Assembly (NCBI RefSeq): GCF_028705895.1
Contig: NZ_JAQWCQ010000005.1
Span: 37,319 to 101,318, forward strand
Source: Massilibacteroides sp.
GTDB lineage: Bacteria; Bacteroidota; Bacteroidia; Bacteroidales; Tannerellaceae
DNA: 64,000 nt
Direction: 5' to 3'
Shown in pieces: positions 55,158-63,916 of the stretch (position 1 is its first letter; the number at the start of each line of letters is the position of its first letter). A program made the translations under genes and the position numbers. Under the pieces are notes generated by a model, which was given only the letters and a program-made list of their open reading frames with translations, searched no databases and was not told the origin of the DNA.

Positions 55158-55649
55158 TTATTTCTCCTTGCAATCACAAGTAGAATAAGCGACCAACATC
55201 CATACCAATTTTTCCTGTTCTTTCAGGTAATCACTCATTAATGCTACTGTTGCTTCATCATCAACTTCTCCGGCAAGAGCCAGTACTTTTCTTTCTTCTC
55301 CTATCAGGTAACCGTACGTGTCAAGAATATTCTTTAGTGCGTCATTGCCGCAAGAGGTAACATCTGCTTCTTTAATTTTTGAGACTTTAAGATATTCGCT
55401 GAATTTGCTTTCAGGAGTACCACCTAACATCAGGATACGTTCTGCTAATTCATCTACCTTTTCGGCTGTGTCATCATACATTTCTTCGAATTTGCTGTGA
55501 AGAACAAAGAACCCGTGTCCTTTAATATTCCAGTGGAAGTTACGAAGATTCGTGTAAAAAACCTGATAGTCAGCTAATAATTGTTGTAGTGCCGTTGAAA
55601 CTTTGCTTACTGCTGAAGCATCTAAATGAAGATAATCTAATGTTTTCAT
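55158..55649 (-). CDS. dps: Dps-family DNA-binding ferritin
   Basis: The protein is 163 residues from the ATG at 55,649; in-frame codons further upstream are leader sequence. The ferroxidase signature is complete: NLRNFHWNIKGHGFFVLHSKFEEMYDD (His, His and Asp/Glu, about 36-62) followed by EKVDELAERILMLGG. Dps dodecamers store iron and shield DNA during oxidative stress. The C-terminus has a CDCKEK tail. A consensus promoter on the minus strand (TTTG at 55,722-55,719, TATCTTTG at 55,698-55,691) gives a short leader. It converges with the HEAT/DUF1080 gene. Confidence 0.95.
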   Translation of the reverse strand: MKTLDYLHLDASAVSKVSTALQQLLADYQVFYTNLRNFHWNIKGHGFFVLHSKFEEMYDDTAEKVDELAERILMLGGTPESKFSEYLKVSKIKEADVTSCGNDALKNILDTYGYLIGEERKVLALAGEVDDEATVALMSDYLKEQEKLVWMLVAYSTCDCKEK

Positions 55650-55690
55650 AATGTTCTGTTGTTTTAATAATTTACTTTTTTGTTGTAGTA

Positions 55691-55722
55691 CAAAGATACC
55701 AATCAAATCATTCTTTGTCAAA
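55691..55722 (-). promoter_or_regulatory. Promoter of dps
   Basis: Read on the minus strand, TTTG (55,722-55,719) is followed after 20 bp by TATCTTTG (55,698-55,691), a full match to the Bacteroidetes promoter pattern. The ATG at 55,649 lies about 40 nt downstream. Confidence 0.75.
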
Positions 55723-55844
55723 CAGATACTGTCTATGTAAAGATAAAGGAAAACTATGTAGGAAACAACTCTTAAATAATACATTCACAAGGTTTTTTTT
55801 ACCTTTGTAGATAATTATTTTAACAACCAGTTAATTTGGCTTAT

Positions 55845-57932
55845 ATGAAGAGTCTTTTTATAGGTATAATGTCTATTATTAATTGTATATATATGACACA
55901 CGCAGAAAATAACCCTTTCTTTCATCCTTATAATACACCGTTTGATACCCCTCCTTTTGATAGAATCAAGACAGAACACTATGAACCCGCTTTCGATAAG
56001 GCTATTGCTGAATTGTCCGGAGAAATTTCTCAGATAGCGAACAATACACAACCGGCTACTTTTGAGAATACGGTTGTTGCTTTGGAAAGAAGCGGCGTTT
56101 TGTTAAACAAAGTTACTTCGGTGTTCTTTAATATGTTAAATTCGGCCTCTACCGATGAGATGATGGAAATATCCGAACGTGTATCACCTAAATTGACCGA
56201 TAGTTCGAATAATATTTATCTGAATGAGGCTTTGTTTGACCGGGTGAAAAAGGTGTATGAGCAGAAGAATCTTTTGAACTTATCTGTGGAAGACAAAAGG
56301 CTTTTGGAAAAGACATATGAAGCTTTCCAAAGGAGAGGGGCTACGCTTAATGCTGAAAGTAAGGAAAGATACCGTGCATTAAGTACGGAATTGAGTCTTC
56401 TGAATCTGAAGTTTAATCAAAATGCATTAAAAGATAAGAATCGTTTCGAATATGTAACGACGAATGAGGCTGATTTGTCCGGTTTACCGGAGAGTGTGCG
56501 TGAAGCCGCCGCTGCTTTAGCCGGTGAGAAGGGTAAGGATGGCTGGTTGTTTAATCTTTCTTCCCCCAGTTATGTTCCGTTTATGCGTTATGCAGATAAT
56601 CGTTCATTGCGCGAGATGATTTACCGGGAATACATGAGTATTGGAAATAAAGGCGATGAATTTGATAATCAGGAAATCGTCCGTCAGATTGTAACTATAC
56701 GTTTGGAGATAGCACGATTGATGGGATATTCAAATTTTGCAGAATATCGCCTTACACAAACAATGGCTAAGAATCAGGAGAATGTTTATCGGCTGTTAAA
56801 TGATTTGTTGGATGCTTATAAACCGGTAGCCGAAACCGAATATAAAGCCGTTGCAGATTTTGCTCAACAGGATTTTGTTATCATGCCTTGGGATTGGAGC
56901 TATTACGCTGAAAAATTAAAAGACAGCCGGTTTAATGTAAACGACGAGATGACACGTCCTTATTTTGAACTGAAGAATGTTACCAATGCTGTTTTTGGTT
57001 TGGCTACTCGGCTGTACGGTATTACTTTCAAGGAAAATAAACAGATTCCGGTCTATCATCCTGAAGTGAAGGCTTACGAAGTGTATGACGAAGATGGAAA
57101 ATTCCTGTCTGTCCTCTATACTGATTTTCATCCGCGCGACAGCAAACAATCAGGAGCTTGGATGAGTAGTCTGAAGTCGCAGTACAAAGATTGCAACGGG
57201 AATGATAGTCGTCCGCATGTTGTTATCGTGATGAATTTTACCCGACCGACCGAAACGAAACCTTCATTACTTTCCTACGATGAGGTAAATACATTTTTGC
57301 ATGAATTCGGACACGCCTTACATGGAATGTTTGCTGCAAGTACTTATGAAAGTCTGTCGGGCACAAATGTCTATCGTGATTTCGTCGAACTTCCTTCTCA
57401 AATCATGGAAAACTGGCTGGAAGAAAAAGAATTCTTGGATATTATCGCCGTACACTATGAAACAGGCGAGAAGATTCCCGTTCAGTTGATCGATAATCTA
57501 CAAGCCGCAGCAAATTTTAATGCCGGTTACCTCTGTTGCCGTCAGTTAAGCTTTGGCTTCTTGGATATGGCATGGCATACACTCTCAGAACCATTCGACG
57601 GAGATGTCGTTGCTTTCGAAAAACAAGCATGGGCTAAAACAATGATTTTGCCGGAAGTGGAAGGAACTTTAATGAGTACGAACTTCTCTCATTTATTTTC
57701 CGGTGGATATGCTGCCGGATATTATGGGTATAAATGGGCTGAAGTATTAGATGCTGATGCTTTTTCCCTTTTTCAGGAGTCCGGAATATTTAATAAAGAG
57801 GTGGCACGCTCGTTCAAAGAGAACATCTTAATGAAAGGAGATACAGAAGATCCTGCCGTGTTATACAAGCGTTTTAGAGGACAAGAACCGACCATTGATG
57901 CCTTATTGAAAAGAAACGGTATAAAAAAGTGA
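55845..57932 (+). CDS. M3-family metallopeptidase (peptidyl-dipeptidase Dcp-like)
   Basis: The 695-residue protein from the ATG at 55,845 has a short signal-peptide-like start and a helical body. The zinc motif is FLHEFGHALHGMF near residues 484-496 (HExxH), with the third ligand Glu in FVELPSQIMENW near 513-524 and the downstream GYAAGYYGYKWAEVLDADAF motif near 622-641. Members remove dipeptides from peptide C-termini in the periplasm. A TTG at 55,836 is an alternative start. A -7 element TACCTTTG lies at 55,800-55,807. It is slightly longer than typical Dcp (about 680 residues). Confidence 0.93.
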   Translation: MKSLFIGIMSIINCIYMTHAENNPFFHPYNTPFDTPPFDRIKTEHYEPAFDKAIAELSGEISQIANNTQPATFENTVVALERSGVLLNKVTSVFFNMLNSASTDEMMEISERVSPKLTDSSNNIYLNEALFDRVKKVYEQKNLLNLSVEDKRLLEKTYEAFQRRGATLNAESKERYRALSTELSLLNLKFNQNALKDKNRFEYVTTNEADLSGLPESVREAAAALAGEKGKDGWLFNLSSPSYVPFMRYADNRSLREMIYREYMSIGNKGDEFDNQEIVRQIVTIRLEIARLMGYSNFAEYRLTQTMAKNQENVYRLLNDLLDAYKPVAETEYKAVADFAQQDFVIMPWDWSYYAEKLKDSRFNVNDEMTRPYFELKNVTNAVFGLATRLYGITFKENKQIPVYHPEVKAYEVYDEDGKFLSVLYTDFHPRDSKQSGAWMSSLKSQYKDCNGNDSRPHVVIVMNFTRPTETKPSLLSYDEVNTFLHEFGHALHGMFAASTYESLSGTNVYRDFVELPSQIMENWLEEKEFLDIIAVHYETGEKIPVQLIDNLQAAANFNAGYLCCRQLSFGFLDMAWHTLSEPFDGDVVAFEKQAWAKTMILPEVEGTLMSTNFSHLFSGGYAAGYYGYKWAEVLDADAFSLFQESGIFNKEVARSFKENILMKGDTEDPAVLYKRFRGQEPTIDALLKRNGIKK

Positions 57933-58006
57933 GACTGCTTCTGTATCAGTCCACTAATAATCATTACATTTGTATCTTATATTAAATCGTGATTTCTAAT
58001 TATTCT

Positions 58007-58459
58007 ATGAATAAAAAAACAGAAAGCAGACAGCTCGAAATAGATAAAAGATATTTGAGAATGGCTTCAGTCTGGGCAGAAAACTCTTATTGTAAACGTC
58101 GTCAGGTAGGAGCTCTTATTGTAAAAGACAAAATGATTATCTCGGATGGTTATAACGGGACGCCGGCAGGGTTTGAAAATGTTTGTGAAGACGAGAACAA
58201 TGTCACTAAACCCTATGTTTTACATGCGGAGGCAAATGCAATAACAAAGGTTGCGGCATCATCTAATAGTAGTAAAGGCGCAACAATTTACGTAACGGCA
58301 GCACCGTGTATTGAATGTGCAAAGTTAATTATTCAATCAGGTATTGAGCGTGTGGTTTATTCTGAAAAATATAGGATAGAAGACGGATGTAATCTCTTAA
58401 TCAGAGCAGGAATTCAGGTCGATTTTATCGAACTGAAAAAAACAAAAACAGATGAATAA
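58007..58459 (+). CDS. dCMP (deoxycytidylate) deaminase family
   Basis: The 150-residue protein from the ATG at 58,007 (GTG at 57,989 is possible) has the zinc-deaminase motifs LHAEANAI (about 68-75) and TAAPCIECAKLI (about 90-101), plus the RRQVGALIVKD and DGYNGTPAGF segments of dCMP deaminases, which make dUMP for thymidylate synthesis. A -7 element TACATTTG lies at 57,965-57,972. Its last eight bases overlap the protease gene, so translation is probably coupled. All zinc ligands (His, Cys, Cys) and the catalytic Glu are present. Confidence 0.93.
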   Translation: MNKKTESRQLEIDKRYLRMASVWAENSYCKRRQVGALIVKDKMIISDGYNGTPAGFENVCEDENNVTKPYVLHAEANAITKVAASSNSSKGATIYVTAAPCIECAKLIIQSGIERVVYSEKYRIEDGCNLLIRAGIQVDFIELKKTKTDE

Positions 58460-60176
58460 AAACAAAAAAGTAGCAGTTTGGCTTCCTGTAATTATAGCAG
58501 CCAGTATTGCATTAGGTATCTTTATAGGTAATTATTATCTGGTGATAAGCCAGGGGAAAAGACAGACTTATTCGAGAGGAAATAAGATAAACGCTATACT
58601 GGATATTATTGATCAACAATATGTTGATACGGTAAATATGGTGGATTTAGTAGAAGGAGCGATCCCGAAAATATTCAGTGAATTAGATCCTCATTCGGTG
58701 TATATATCCGCCGCTGATGCTAAAGTAGCAAACGAAGAACTGGAAGGTTCTTTCAGTGGAATCGGGGTGTCATTCAACATGCAGACAGATACAATTCTGG
58801 TTATTAGTGTAATTCCGGGTGGTCCTGCGGAGAAAGCCGGACTTCTACCCTTTGATCGTATTATTACCATTAATGATTCAACTTATGCAGGAAACCAATC
58901 CAGTCAGGCGCTGATTATGAAAACGCTGCGAGGGGAGAAGAATAGTACAGTTAAATTAGGCGTAAAACGAGGTAATGAAGACAAATTAGTCTATTTTGAT
59001 GTAACGCGGGGAGAAGTGCCTGTTCATTCAGTGGATGTAGCTTATGCGCTGACCAAAGATATTGGGTATATAAAAGTAAGTAAGTTTGGCCGTACTACCT
59101 ATAATGAATTCCTTACCGCAATTGCTCAATTGAAAGAAACAGGAGTAAGCTCTTTTGTGATTGACCTGCGCGGTAATACTGGCGGATATATGGATGCCGC
59201 TATTAATATGATCAATGAATTTATGCCGGATGGACGGTTGATTGTTTATACCGAAGGAAAAGCCTTCCCCAGAAGAGATGTATATGCTAATGGTACGGGA
59301 ACATGCAAAGATGCACCGATTGTTGTTTTGACGGATGAAATATCGGCCTCCGCAAGTGAAATCTTTGCCGGAGCCATACAGGATAACGATCGTGGATTGA
59401 TAATCGGGCGAAGAACTTATGGAAAAGGACTGGTTCAGGCTCCTATACCTCTTAGTGATGGCTCTGAACTTCGTCTGACAATCGCACGCTACTATATTCC
59501 ATCGGGGCGAAGTATCCAGAAAACGTATGAATTAGGAAAAACAGAGGAATACGATCTGGAAATCTACAACCGTTTTAAGCATGGCGAATTTGACTCGGCC
59601 GACAGCATAAAAATGGACGATTCATTATTATATAAGACCATGGAAGGTCGTCCCGTTTATGGAGGTGGAGGAATCATGCCCGATATCTTTATTCCTCGTG
59701 ACACAAGCGGCGTTACATCTTATTTCTCTAATATTGTTAATACGGGAATACTATATCAATATGCTTTGGAGTATTCAGATAAGAATAGAAAACGTTTCTC
59801 CGAGTTCAAAACTTATCAGGAATTATATAAATACCTTCAACAACAGCCGTTGCTCGAAGATTTTACCAACTTTGCAGCAACTAAAGGGGTGAAAAAAAGA
59901 CCTACCCTGATTAATATATCCGGCAAACTGATTGAAAATCATTTACAGGCTTATATTATACGTAACTTCTTTGATGAACAAGGCTTTTATCCGGTCTTCC
60001 TGAAAGATGATGCTAATTTGTTGCGGGCTATCAAGGAGCTGAGTGAAGGGGGACATTTATCCTTTATTGAATTTATTCAAAATGCGACACATGGAGGACA
60101 TCTTCGAGGCCAAGCGGGCATTACGAAAGGCTATGGCCTTGCTAAAGAAAGAGTATTTGCCGACTATATTGTCTGA
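58452..60176 (+). CDS. C-terminal processing protease, S41 family
   Basis: The 574-residue protein has an N-terminal membrane anchor (about 9-26). A PDZ domain covers about 85-175 (GSFSGIGVSF, GGPAEKAGLLPFDRI). The S41 catalytic domain has FVIDLRGNTGGYMDAAINM (about 236-254) and the serine in DEISASASEIFAGAIQD (about 296-312), with Lys in RRTYGKGLVQAP (about 320-331). These enzymes cleave periplasmic proteins near their C-termini. The last 28 codons continue in a different frame across the start of the cyclo-ligase gene, giving an 86-nt overlap; the tail ERVFADYIV may come from stop-codon loss. Start overlaps the dCMP deaminase stop by 8 bp. Confidence 0.92.
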   Translation: MNKNKKVAVWLPVIIAASIALGIFIGNYYLVISQGKRQTYSRGNKINAILDIIDQQYVDTVNMVDLVEGAIPKIFSELDPHSVYISAADAKVANEELEGSFSGIGVSFNMQTDTILVISVIPGGPAEKAGLLPFDRIITINDSTYAGNQSSQALIMKTLRGEKNSTVKLGVKRGNEDKLVYFDVTRGEVPVHSVDVAYALTKDIGYIKVSKFGRTTYNEFLTAIAQLKETGVSSFVIDLRGNTGGYMDAAINMINEFMPDGRLIVYTEGKAFPRRDVYANGTGTCKDAPIVVLTDEISASASEIFAGAIQDNDRGLIIGRRTYGKGLVQAPIPLSDGSELRLTIARYYIPSGRSIQKTYELGKTEEYDLEIYNRFKHGEFDSADSIKMDDSLLYKTMEGRPVYGGGGIMPDIFIPRDTSGVTSYFSNIVNTGILYQYALEYSDKNRKRFSEFKTYQELYKYLQQQPLLEDFTNFAATKGVKKRPTLINISGKLIENHLQAYIIRNFFDEQGFYPVFLKDDANLLRAIKELSEGGHLSFIEFIQNATHGGHLRGQAGITKGYGLAKERVFADYIV

Positions 60177-60684
60177 TCTTTCTCAGTCTGCCTTAGGCTG
60201 TCTTGAAAGATCTGAGATATTTCGGAAGGCGGATAGTTTTGCGATTTATCACGCAATGCGTGACGAGGTTCAGACAGCCGCTTTTATAGATAAATGGGCT
60301 TCGAGCAAAACCATTTACCTTCCTGTTATCTGTGGAGAGAACCTTGAATTACACGAATATTCAAAAAATACAGCGTTGAAGCCCGGTGTCTTTGGCATTT
60401 TAGAACCTGTACCCGGAGCTAATGTAGAAAAGCCCAGACCCGATCTGATCGTTGTTCCCGGCGTTGCTTTTGATAAACAAATGAATAGATTAGGGAGAGG
60501 TAAGGGATATTATGACCGACTCTTAATAGAACCGGAATTACAGGATGTGACGCGGGTTGGATTATGCTTTAATTTCCAGCTTGTTCCTCAGATTCCCGTT
60601 TCTCCGGGTGATATCCGGATGCATTACATTATAACAGATCAACATTTTTTTGCGGGTTCGAATCAACGAATAACGATATCCTGA
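60091..60684 (+). CDS. 5-formyltetrahydrofolate cyclo-ligase
   Basis: From the ATG at 60,091 the product is 197 residues, near the usual length. EAKRALRKAMALLKK near the start binds ATP phosphate. The family signatures are PDLIVVPGVAFDKQMNRLGRGKGYYDRLL (about 129-157), with the GRGKGYYD loop, and the VPQIPVSPGDIRMHYIIT end. It converts 5-formyl-THF to 5,10-methenyl-THF. The N-terminal alignment needs the start at 60,091 (or 60,082), inside the protease gene, so the 86-nt overlap is real. Its 3' end overlaps the convergent DUF721 gene by 22 bp. Confidence 0.92.
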   Translation: MEDIFEAKRALRKAMALLKKEYLPTILSDLSQSALGCLERSEIFRKADSFAIYHAMRDEVQTAAFIDKWASSKTIYLPVICGENLELHEYSKNTALKPGVFGILEPVPGANVEKPRPDLIVVPGVAFDKQMNRLGRGKGYYDRLLIEPELQDVTRVGLCFNFQLVPQIPVSPGDIRMHYIITDQHFFAGSNQRITIS

Positions 60685-60956
60685 ACAACGTTTGCACGAG
60701 CGTATTCGTTCAGGCTTTTCACTAATTTCTCTCGACATAGTGTCAGCTCATTTCGCAATACGGAAGAAGTGAGCGATACGTATAATACCTTATCTTTTAT
60801 ATACATATTTCGCGTATATTGTAATACCATATCACCGAGTACTTCCCCCCATGCTCTTTTTATACGAATCTCCAGTATCTTTTCATACATCTCCGTGTTT
60901 TCTTCGAAGATGTCGCGCAATACCTCACCGATCATTTGTGAATTTTTTCTTTTCAT
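60663..60956 (-). CDS. DUF721 (DciA-like) small protein
   Basis: The 97-residue protein is a DUF721 member: MIGEVLRDIFEENTEMYEKILEIRIKRAWGEVLGDMVLQYTRNMYIKDKVLYVSLTSSVLRNEL (seen in parts) is the diagnostic core with W and the LYVxxxSSxLxxEL pattern. DciA-type proteins load or assist the replicative helicase in many bacteria. It lies 4 bp downstream of recF on the same strand, the usual pairing in this phylum. The 3' end overlaps the cyclo-ligase by 22 bp. The assignment to replication is inferred from the family and the recF neighbour. Confidence 0.88.
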   Translation of the reverse strand: MKRKNSQMIGEVLRDIFEENTEMYEKILEIRIKRAWGEVLGDMVLQYTRNMYIKDKVLYVSLTSSVLRNELTLCREKLVKSLNEYARANVVQDIVIR

Positions 60957-60960
60957 CTTT

Positions 60961-62058
60961 TTAAATAGTCAACGGCTGCACATTCCCATTATCTACTTTA
61001 AATAACGAATAATCATTACCCGTTAAAGAAAGAATCTCATCCAGATATTTTCGATTGGTATCAGTTATAAAAATCTGACCAAACTGATCGCTGTTCACTA
61101 ATTGAATTATCTGTTCCACACGATTTGCATCTAACTTGTCAAACAAATCATCCAATAATAGAATAGGAATCGTATTCCCTTTTTCTTTCAGAAATGCAAA
61201 CTGTGCTAACTTTAATGCAATCAGATAGGTTTTGTTTTGCCCTTGTGAACCGACTCGTCTGATAAGTGATGCATTCAATAACATTTCCAGTTCATCTTTA
61301 TGAATTCCCGATGAGGTATAAGACAAGACACGATCACGCTCTCTGTTTTCGGCCAACAGATCCTTTAATTCTCCCTTGTCAATCTGCGAAACATAACGTA
61401 AGTCCACATTCTCTGAAAAATTACATATCTGATGATAATAATCATTGAAAACAGGTACAAAATCTTCAACTAACTGTTTACGCGTATCATATACAAGGCG
61501 CCCATACATATCCATTTGCATTTCCAATACTTCAAAAAGAGAATTATCACGGGATTGGTTTTTTAAAAGGATATTTCGTTGATGTAAAGCCTTATTATAT
61601 TGAATCAATGCATTCAGATACTGTTTATCTTGCTGAGAAATAATCATATCTAAAAAACGACGACGTTCATCGCTCCCTCCACGAATGAGTTCTACGTCTG
61701 CCGGAGAAATCATAACTAATGGAAGCAGACCGATATGTTCCGACAGTTTGTCATATTCTTTTTTGTTTCGCTTAAACTGTTTTCTTTGCCCACTTCGTAT
61801 CGCGCAGAAAATATTTTCCTCACGTCCCGAATAATCATACACTCCCTGAATCACACAGATTCCCTGTCCATCTTTTATGATTTGACTGTCAGGCGTGTTA
61901 ATATGACTTTTTGTAAAAGACAAATAATACAATGCATCCAGCAAATTGGTCTTTCCCATGCCATTGTTACCAAAAAAACAATTTATCTTAGGAGAGAAAG
62001 CGACTTCTGTCTGTTCAATATTTTTGTAATTAAGGATAGAGAGTTTTCTTAGTATCAT
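60961..62058 (-). CDS. recF: DNA replication and repair protein RecF
   Basis: The 365-residue protein from the ATG at 62,058 (the longer frame from 62,175 is not supported) has the ABC/SMC-type motifs of RecF: Walker A FFGNNGMGKTNLLDAL (about 29-44), PLVMISPADVELIRGGSDERRRFLDMII in parts (about 111-138), the signature VGSQGQNKTYLIALKLAQF near 273-291, and Walker B PILLLDDLFDKLD (about 301-313). RecF loads RecA at gaps during replication restart. It is followed closely by DUF721. The 339-bp upstream region up to the next gene holds inverted repeats and no other gene. Confidence 0.95.
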   Translation of the reverse strand: MILRKLSILNYKNIEQTEVAFSPKINCFFGNNGMGKTNLLDALYYLSFTKSHINTPDSQIIKDGQGICVIQGVYDYSGREENIFCAIRSGQRKQFKRNKKEYDKLSEHIGLLPLVMISPADVELIRGGSDERRRFLDMIISQQDKQYLNALIQYNKALHQRNILLKNQSRDNSLFEVLEMQMDMYGRLVYDTRKQLVEDFVPVFNDYYHQICNFSENVDLRYVSQIDKGELKDLLAENRERDRVLSYTSSGIHKDELEMLLNASLIRRVGSQGQNKTYLIALKLAQFAFLKEKGNTIPILLLDDLFDKLDANRVEQIIQLVNSDQFGQIFITDTNRKYLDEILSLTGNDYSLFKVDNGNVQPLTI

Positions 62059-62163
62059 TTTGTATAGACTCACATTATATTGATAATACAAATGTAGCAA
62101 TGTCTTTTCAATATACATCCTACCTGTTTCTCTTATTCTCTCCTTTTTACTACATCCATCAAA

Positions 62164-62230
62164 AAGTTTTATCACAACTGTGGTAAAACTTTTCTACAGT
62201 TGTGGTAAAGTTTTTCCACATATATGGAAA
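62164..62230. repeat. Inverted and direct repeats upstream of recF, DnaA-box-like
   Basis: AAGTTTTATCAC (62,164-62,175) is nearly inverted by GTGGTAAAACTT (62,180-62,191). TGTGGTAAA occurs at 62,179 and again at 62,201, exactly 22 bp later, with similar flanks. TTTTTCCACATATATGGAAAAA forms a further palindrome at about 62,211-62,232. TTTTCCACA and TGTGGTAAA resemble DnaA boxes with one or two mismatches. It lies between the recF start (62,058) and the TPR gene start (62,398). No gene is visible in the gap. Confidence 0.7.
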
Positions 62231-62397
62231 AAGACAATGAAAGATTTAACATAGCTGTTGATTATTACATTTGATGGATAACATCAAAAAATATATCGAA
62301 TAATATCGCTATATCAGTAAAAAAAGCTACTTTTGCGCTTTAAATCACCTAACGTGGTTAGTTAATGAAAAATTAAACAAATAACTATAGTATAATT

Positions 62398-63084
62398 ATG
62401 GCTACTAAAGGTAAAAATACCGACGCAGAATTAGAAGTTGGCGAAATCGTTTCGAAAACTGAACATTTTATTGAAAAAAACCAGAAACAGATCATTATTG
62501 GAATAATTGCAGTTGCAGCTGTTGTAGGTCTATATCTTGGATTCCATTATGGTTATGCTATACCACGTGAGAAAAAAGCAGCCGTAGCGTTGTTCAAGGG
62601 TGAGCAATATTTTGCAAAAGATTCTTTTGCATTAGCATTGAACGGTAACGGTGCCGATTTTGAAGGATTTGAATCTGTAATAAAAGAATACGGTAGTACT
62701 GCTTCCGGTAATTTGGCTAAAGCCTATGCGGGTATCTGTTATTTTAAACAAGGAGATAACGAAAAGGCTCTTGACCTCCTGAAATCTTTCAGTACGAAAG
62801 ATAATATAATATCACCGGCAATAATTGGTCTGATAGGTGATTGCTATGTCAATTCAGGTAATGTAAAAGAAGGTATTAGTTATTTTGAAAAAGCAGCTTC
62901 AAAAGCGAATAATAGTCTTATCAGCCCTCTCTATCTGAAGAAAGCCGGAATAGCATACGAAAGTCTTAAGCAATATAAAGATGCTGTGAAAGCTTATACA
63001 TCAATTAAAGAAAACTATTTTTCATCACAAGAAGCGAGAGATATAGATAAATATATTGTACGCGCGACTGAGCTTGGTAAGTAA
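62398..63084 (+). CDS. TPR-containing membrane-anchored protein (YfgM-like)
   Basis: The 228-residue protein has a cytosolic N-terminus (about 1-32), one transmembrane segment (IIIGIIAVAAVVGLYLGFHYGY, seen about 33-54, in parts) and a periplasmic TPR region (LAKAYAGICYFKQGDNEKALDLL, YLKKAGIAYESLKQYKDAVKAY). This matches the single-pass YfgM-type ancillary protein arrangement, though function in Bacteroidetes is not known. It lies 8 bp upstream of ribH and is probably cotranscribed, which is common in the phylum. A DnaA-box-like repeat cluster lies 170 bp upstream. Confidence 0.85.
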   Translation: MATKGKNTDAELEVGEIVSKTEHFIEKNQKQIIIGIIAVAAVVGLYLGFHYGYAIPREKKAAVALFKGEQYFAKDSFALALNGNGADFEGFESVIKEYGSTASGNLAKAYAGICYFKQGDNEKALDLLKSFSTKDNIISPAIIGLIGDCYVNSGNVKEGISYFEKAASKANNSLISPLYLKKAGIAYESLKQYKDAVKAYTSIKENYFSSQEARDIDKYIVRATELGK

Positions 63085-63092
63085 GATAAACT

Positions 63093-63575
63093 ATGGCAAC
63101 AGCGTATCAAAATTTATCTGAGTACGATTTTAAAAGCGTACCTGATGCTTCCGATATGAACTTCGGAATAGTAGTCTCAGAATGGAACAAACATATTACG
63201 GAAAAACTATTGGAAGGAGCTTGTAATACTTTAGAAAAGCATGGCGTAAAGGCTGAAAATATTGTAGTAAAGCGAGTTCCCGGAAGTTTTGAGCTTACCT
63301 ACGGCGCAAAGCATTTAGCAGAAACAAAAGAATTAAATGCTATAATAGTATTAGGATGTGTAGTGAGAGGAGATACCCCTCATTTTGATTATGTTTGTTC
63401 CGGAGTAACGCAAGGAATCACCGAACTCAATCTGATGTATGATATCCCTTTCATATTCGGATTGTTAACTACCGACAATATGCAACAGGCAGAAGACCGT
63501 GCAGGCGGGAGGTTAGGAAACAAGGGCGATGAGGCTGCAATTACTGCAATAAAAATGGTGGATTTTTCTTGTTAG
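63093..63575 (+). CDS. ribH: 6,7-dimethyl-8-ribityllumazine synthase
   Basis: The 160-residue protein is full length for lumazine synthase, the penultimate enzyme of riboflavin synthesis. Visible motifs are [48 protein letters not shown] [17 protein letters not shown] with catalytic His, and [17 protein letters not shown]. The subunits assemble into large capsid-like particles. It follows the TPR gene by 8 bp and is followed by the tRNA operon. No anomalies. Confidence 0.97.
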   Translation: MATAYQNLSEYDFKSVPDASDMNFGIVVSEWNKHITEKLLEGACNTLEKHGVKAENIVVKRVPGSFELTYGAKHLAETKELNAIIVLGCVVRGDTPHFDYVCSGVTQGITELNLMYDIPFIFGLLTTDNMQQAEDRAGGRLGNKGDEAAITAIKMVDFSC

Positions 63576-63598
63576 TTTAAAAATAATTCCTACCTTTG
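63569..63598 (+). promoter_or_regulatory. Promoter of the tRNA-Tyr/tRNA-Gly pair
   Basis: TTG at 63,569-63,571 and TACCTTTG at 63,591-63,598 are 19 bp apart, the Bacteroidetes promoter pattern. The first element lies inside the last codons of ribH. The tRNA-Tyr begins at 63,619. Confidence 0.7.
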
Positions 63599-63618
63599 CA
63601 TCGCAAAAGAAAATAATG

Positions 63619-63701
63619 GGGCAGTTACCAGAGTGGCCAAATGGGGCTGACTGTAACTCAGCTGGCTTACGCCTTCGGTGGTTCGAATCCATCACTGCCC
63701 A
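63619..63701 (+). tRNA. tRNA-Tyr (GTA)
   Basis: The acceptor arm GGGCAGT (63,619-63,625) pairs with ACTGCCC (63,694-63,700), with discriminator A at 63,701 and no encoded CCA. The anticodon GTA is at 63,653-63,655. A long variable arm follows, as in tyrosine tRNAs, and the TTCGAATCC T loop is present. Confidence 0.95.
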
Positions 63702-63710
63702 CTTAAAATT

Positions 63711-63783
63711 GCGGAAGTAGCTCAGTTGATAGAGCATTAGCCTTCCAAGCTGAGGGTCGCGGGTTTGAGCCCCGTCTTCCGCT
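63711..63783 (+). tRNA. tRNA-Gly (TCC)
   Basis: The acceptor arm GCGGAAG (63,711-63,717) pairs with CTTCCGC (63,776-63,782), discriminator T, no encoded CCA. The anticodon TCC is at 63,744-63,746 in the loop CTTCCAA. It starts 9 bp after tRNA-Tyr and shares its promoter. Confidence 0.95.
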
Positions 63784-63789
63784 CTTATC

Positions 63790-63824
63790 GAGAGGATAAC
63801 CTGAAAAGGTTGTCCTCTCTTTTT
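63790..63824 (+). terminator. Hairpin terminator after the tRNA pair
   Basis: GAGAGGATAACCT (63,790-63,802) pairs with AGGTTGTCCTCTC (63,807-63,819) around a GAAA loop, with one G-T pair, followed by TTTTT. Confidence 0.85.
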
Positions 63825-63916
63825 GTTGTGCGCCCGAATGTCATTTTAGAATGAAATATAGATGGTGTTTTTTTGGATCAGCGGATTTTCTCGGTGGATA
63901 TCCTTCCTTTCATAGG

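Noticed and set aside
55650..55784. N-terminal extension of Dps
   Set aside because: The promoter TTTG/TATCTTTG lies inside these codons, so they cannot be translated from that transcript.
62059..62175. N-terminal extension of RecF
   Set aside because: RecF proteins begin directly with the first beta strand (MILRKLSILNYKNIE), so the added 39 codons are leader sequence.
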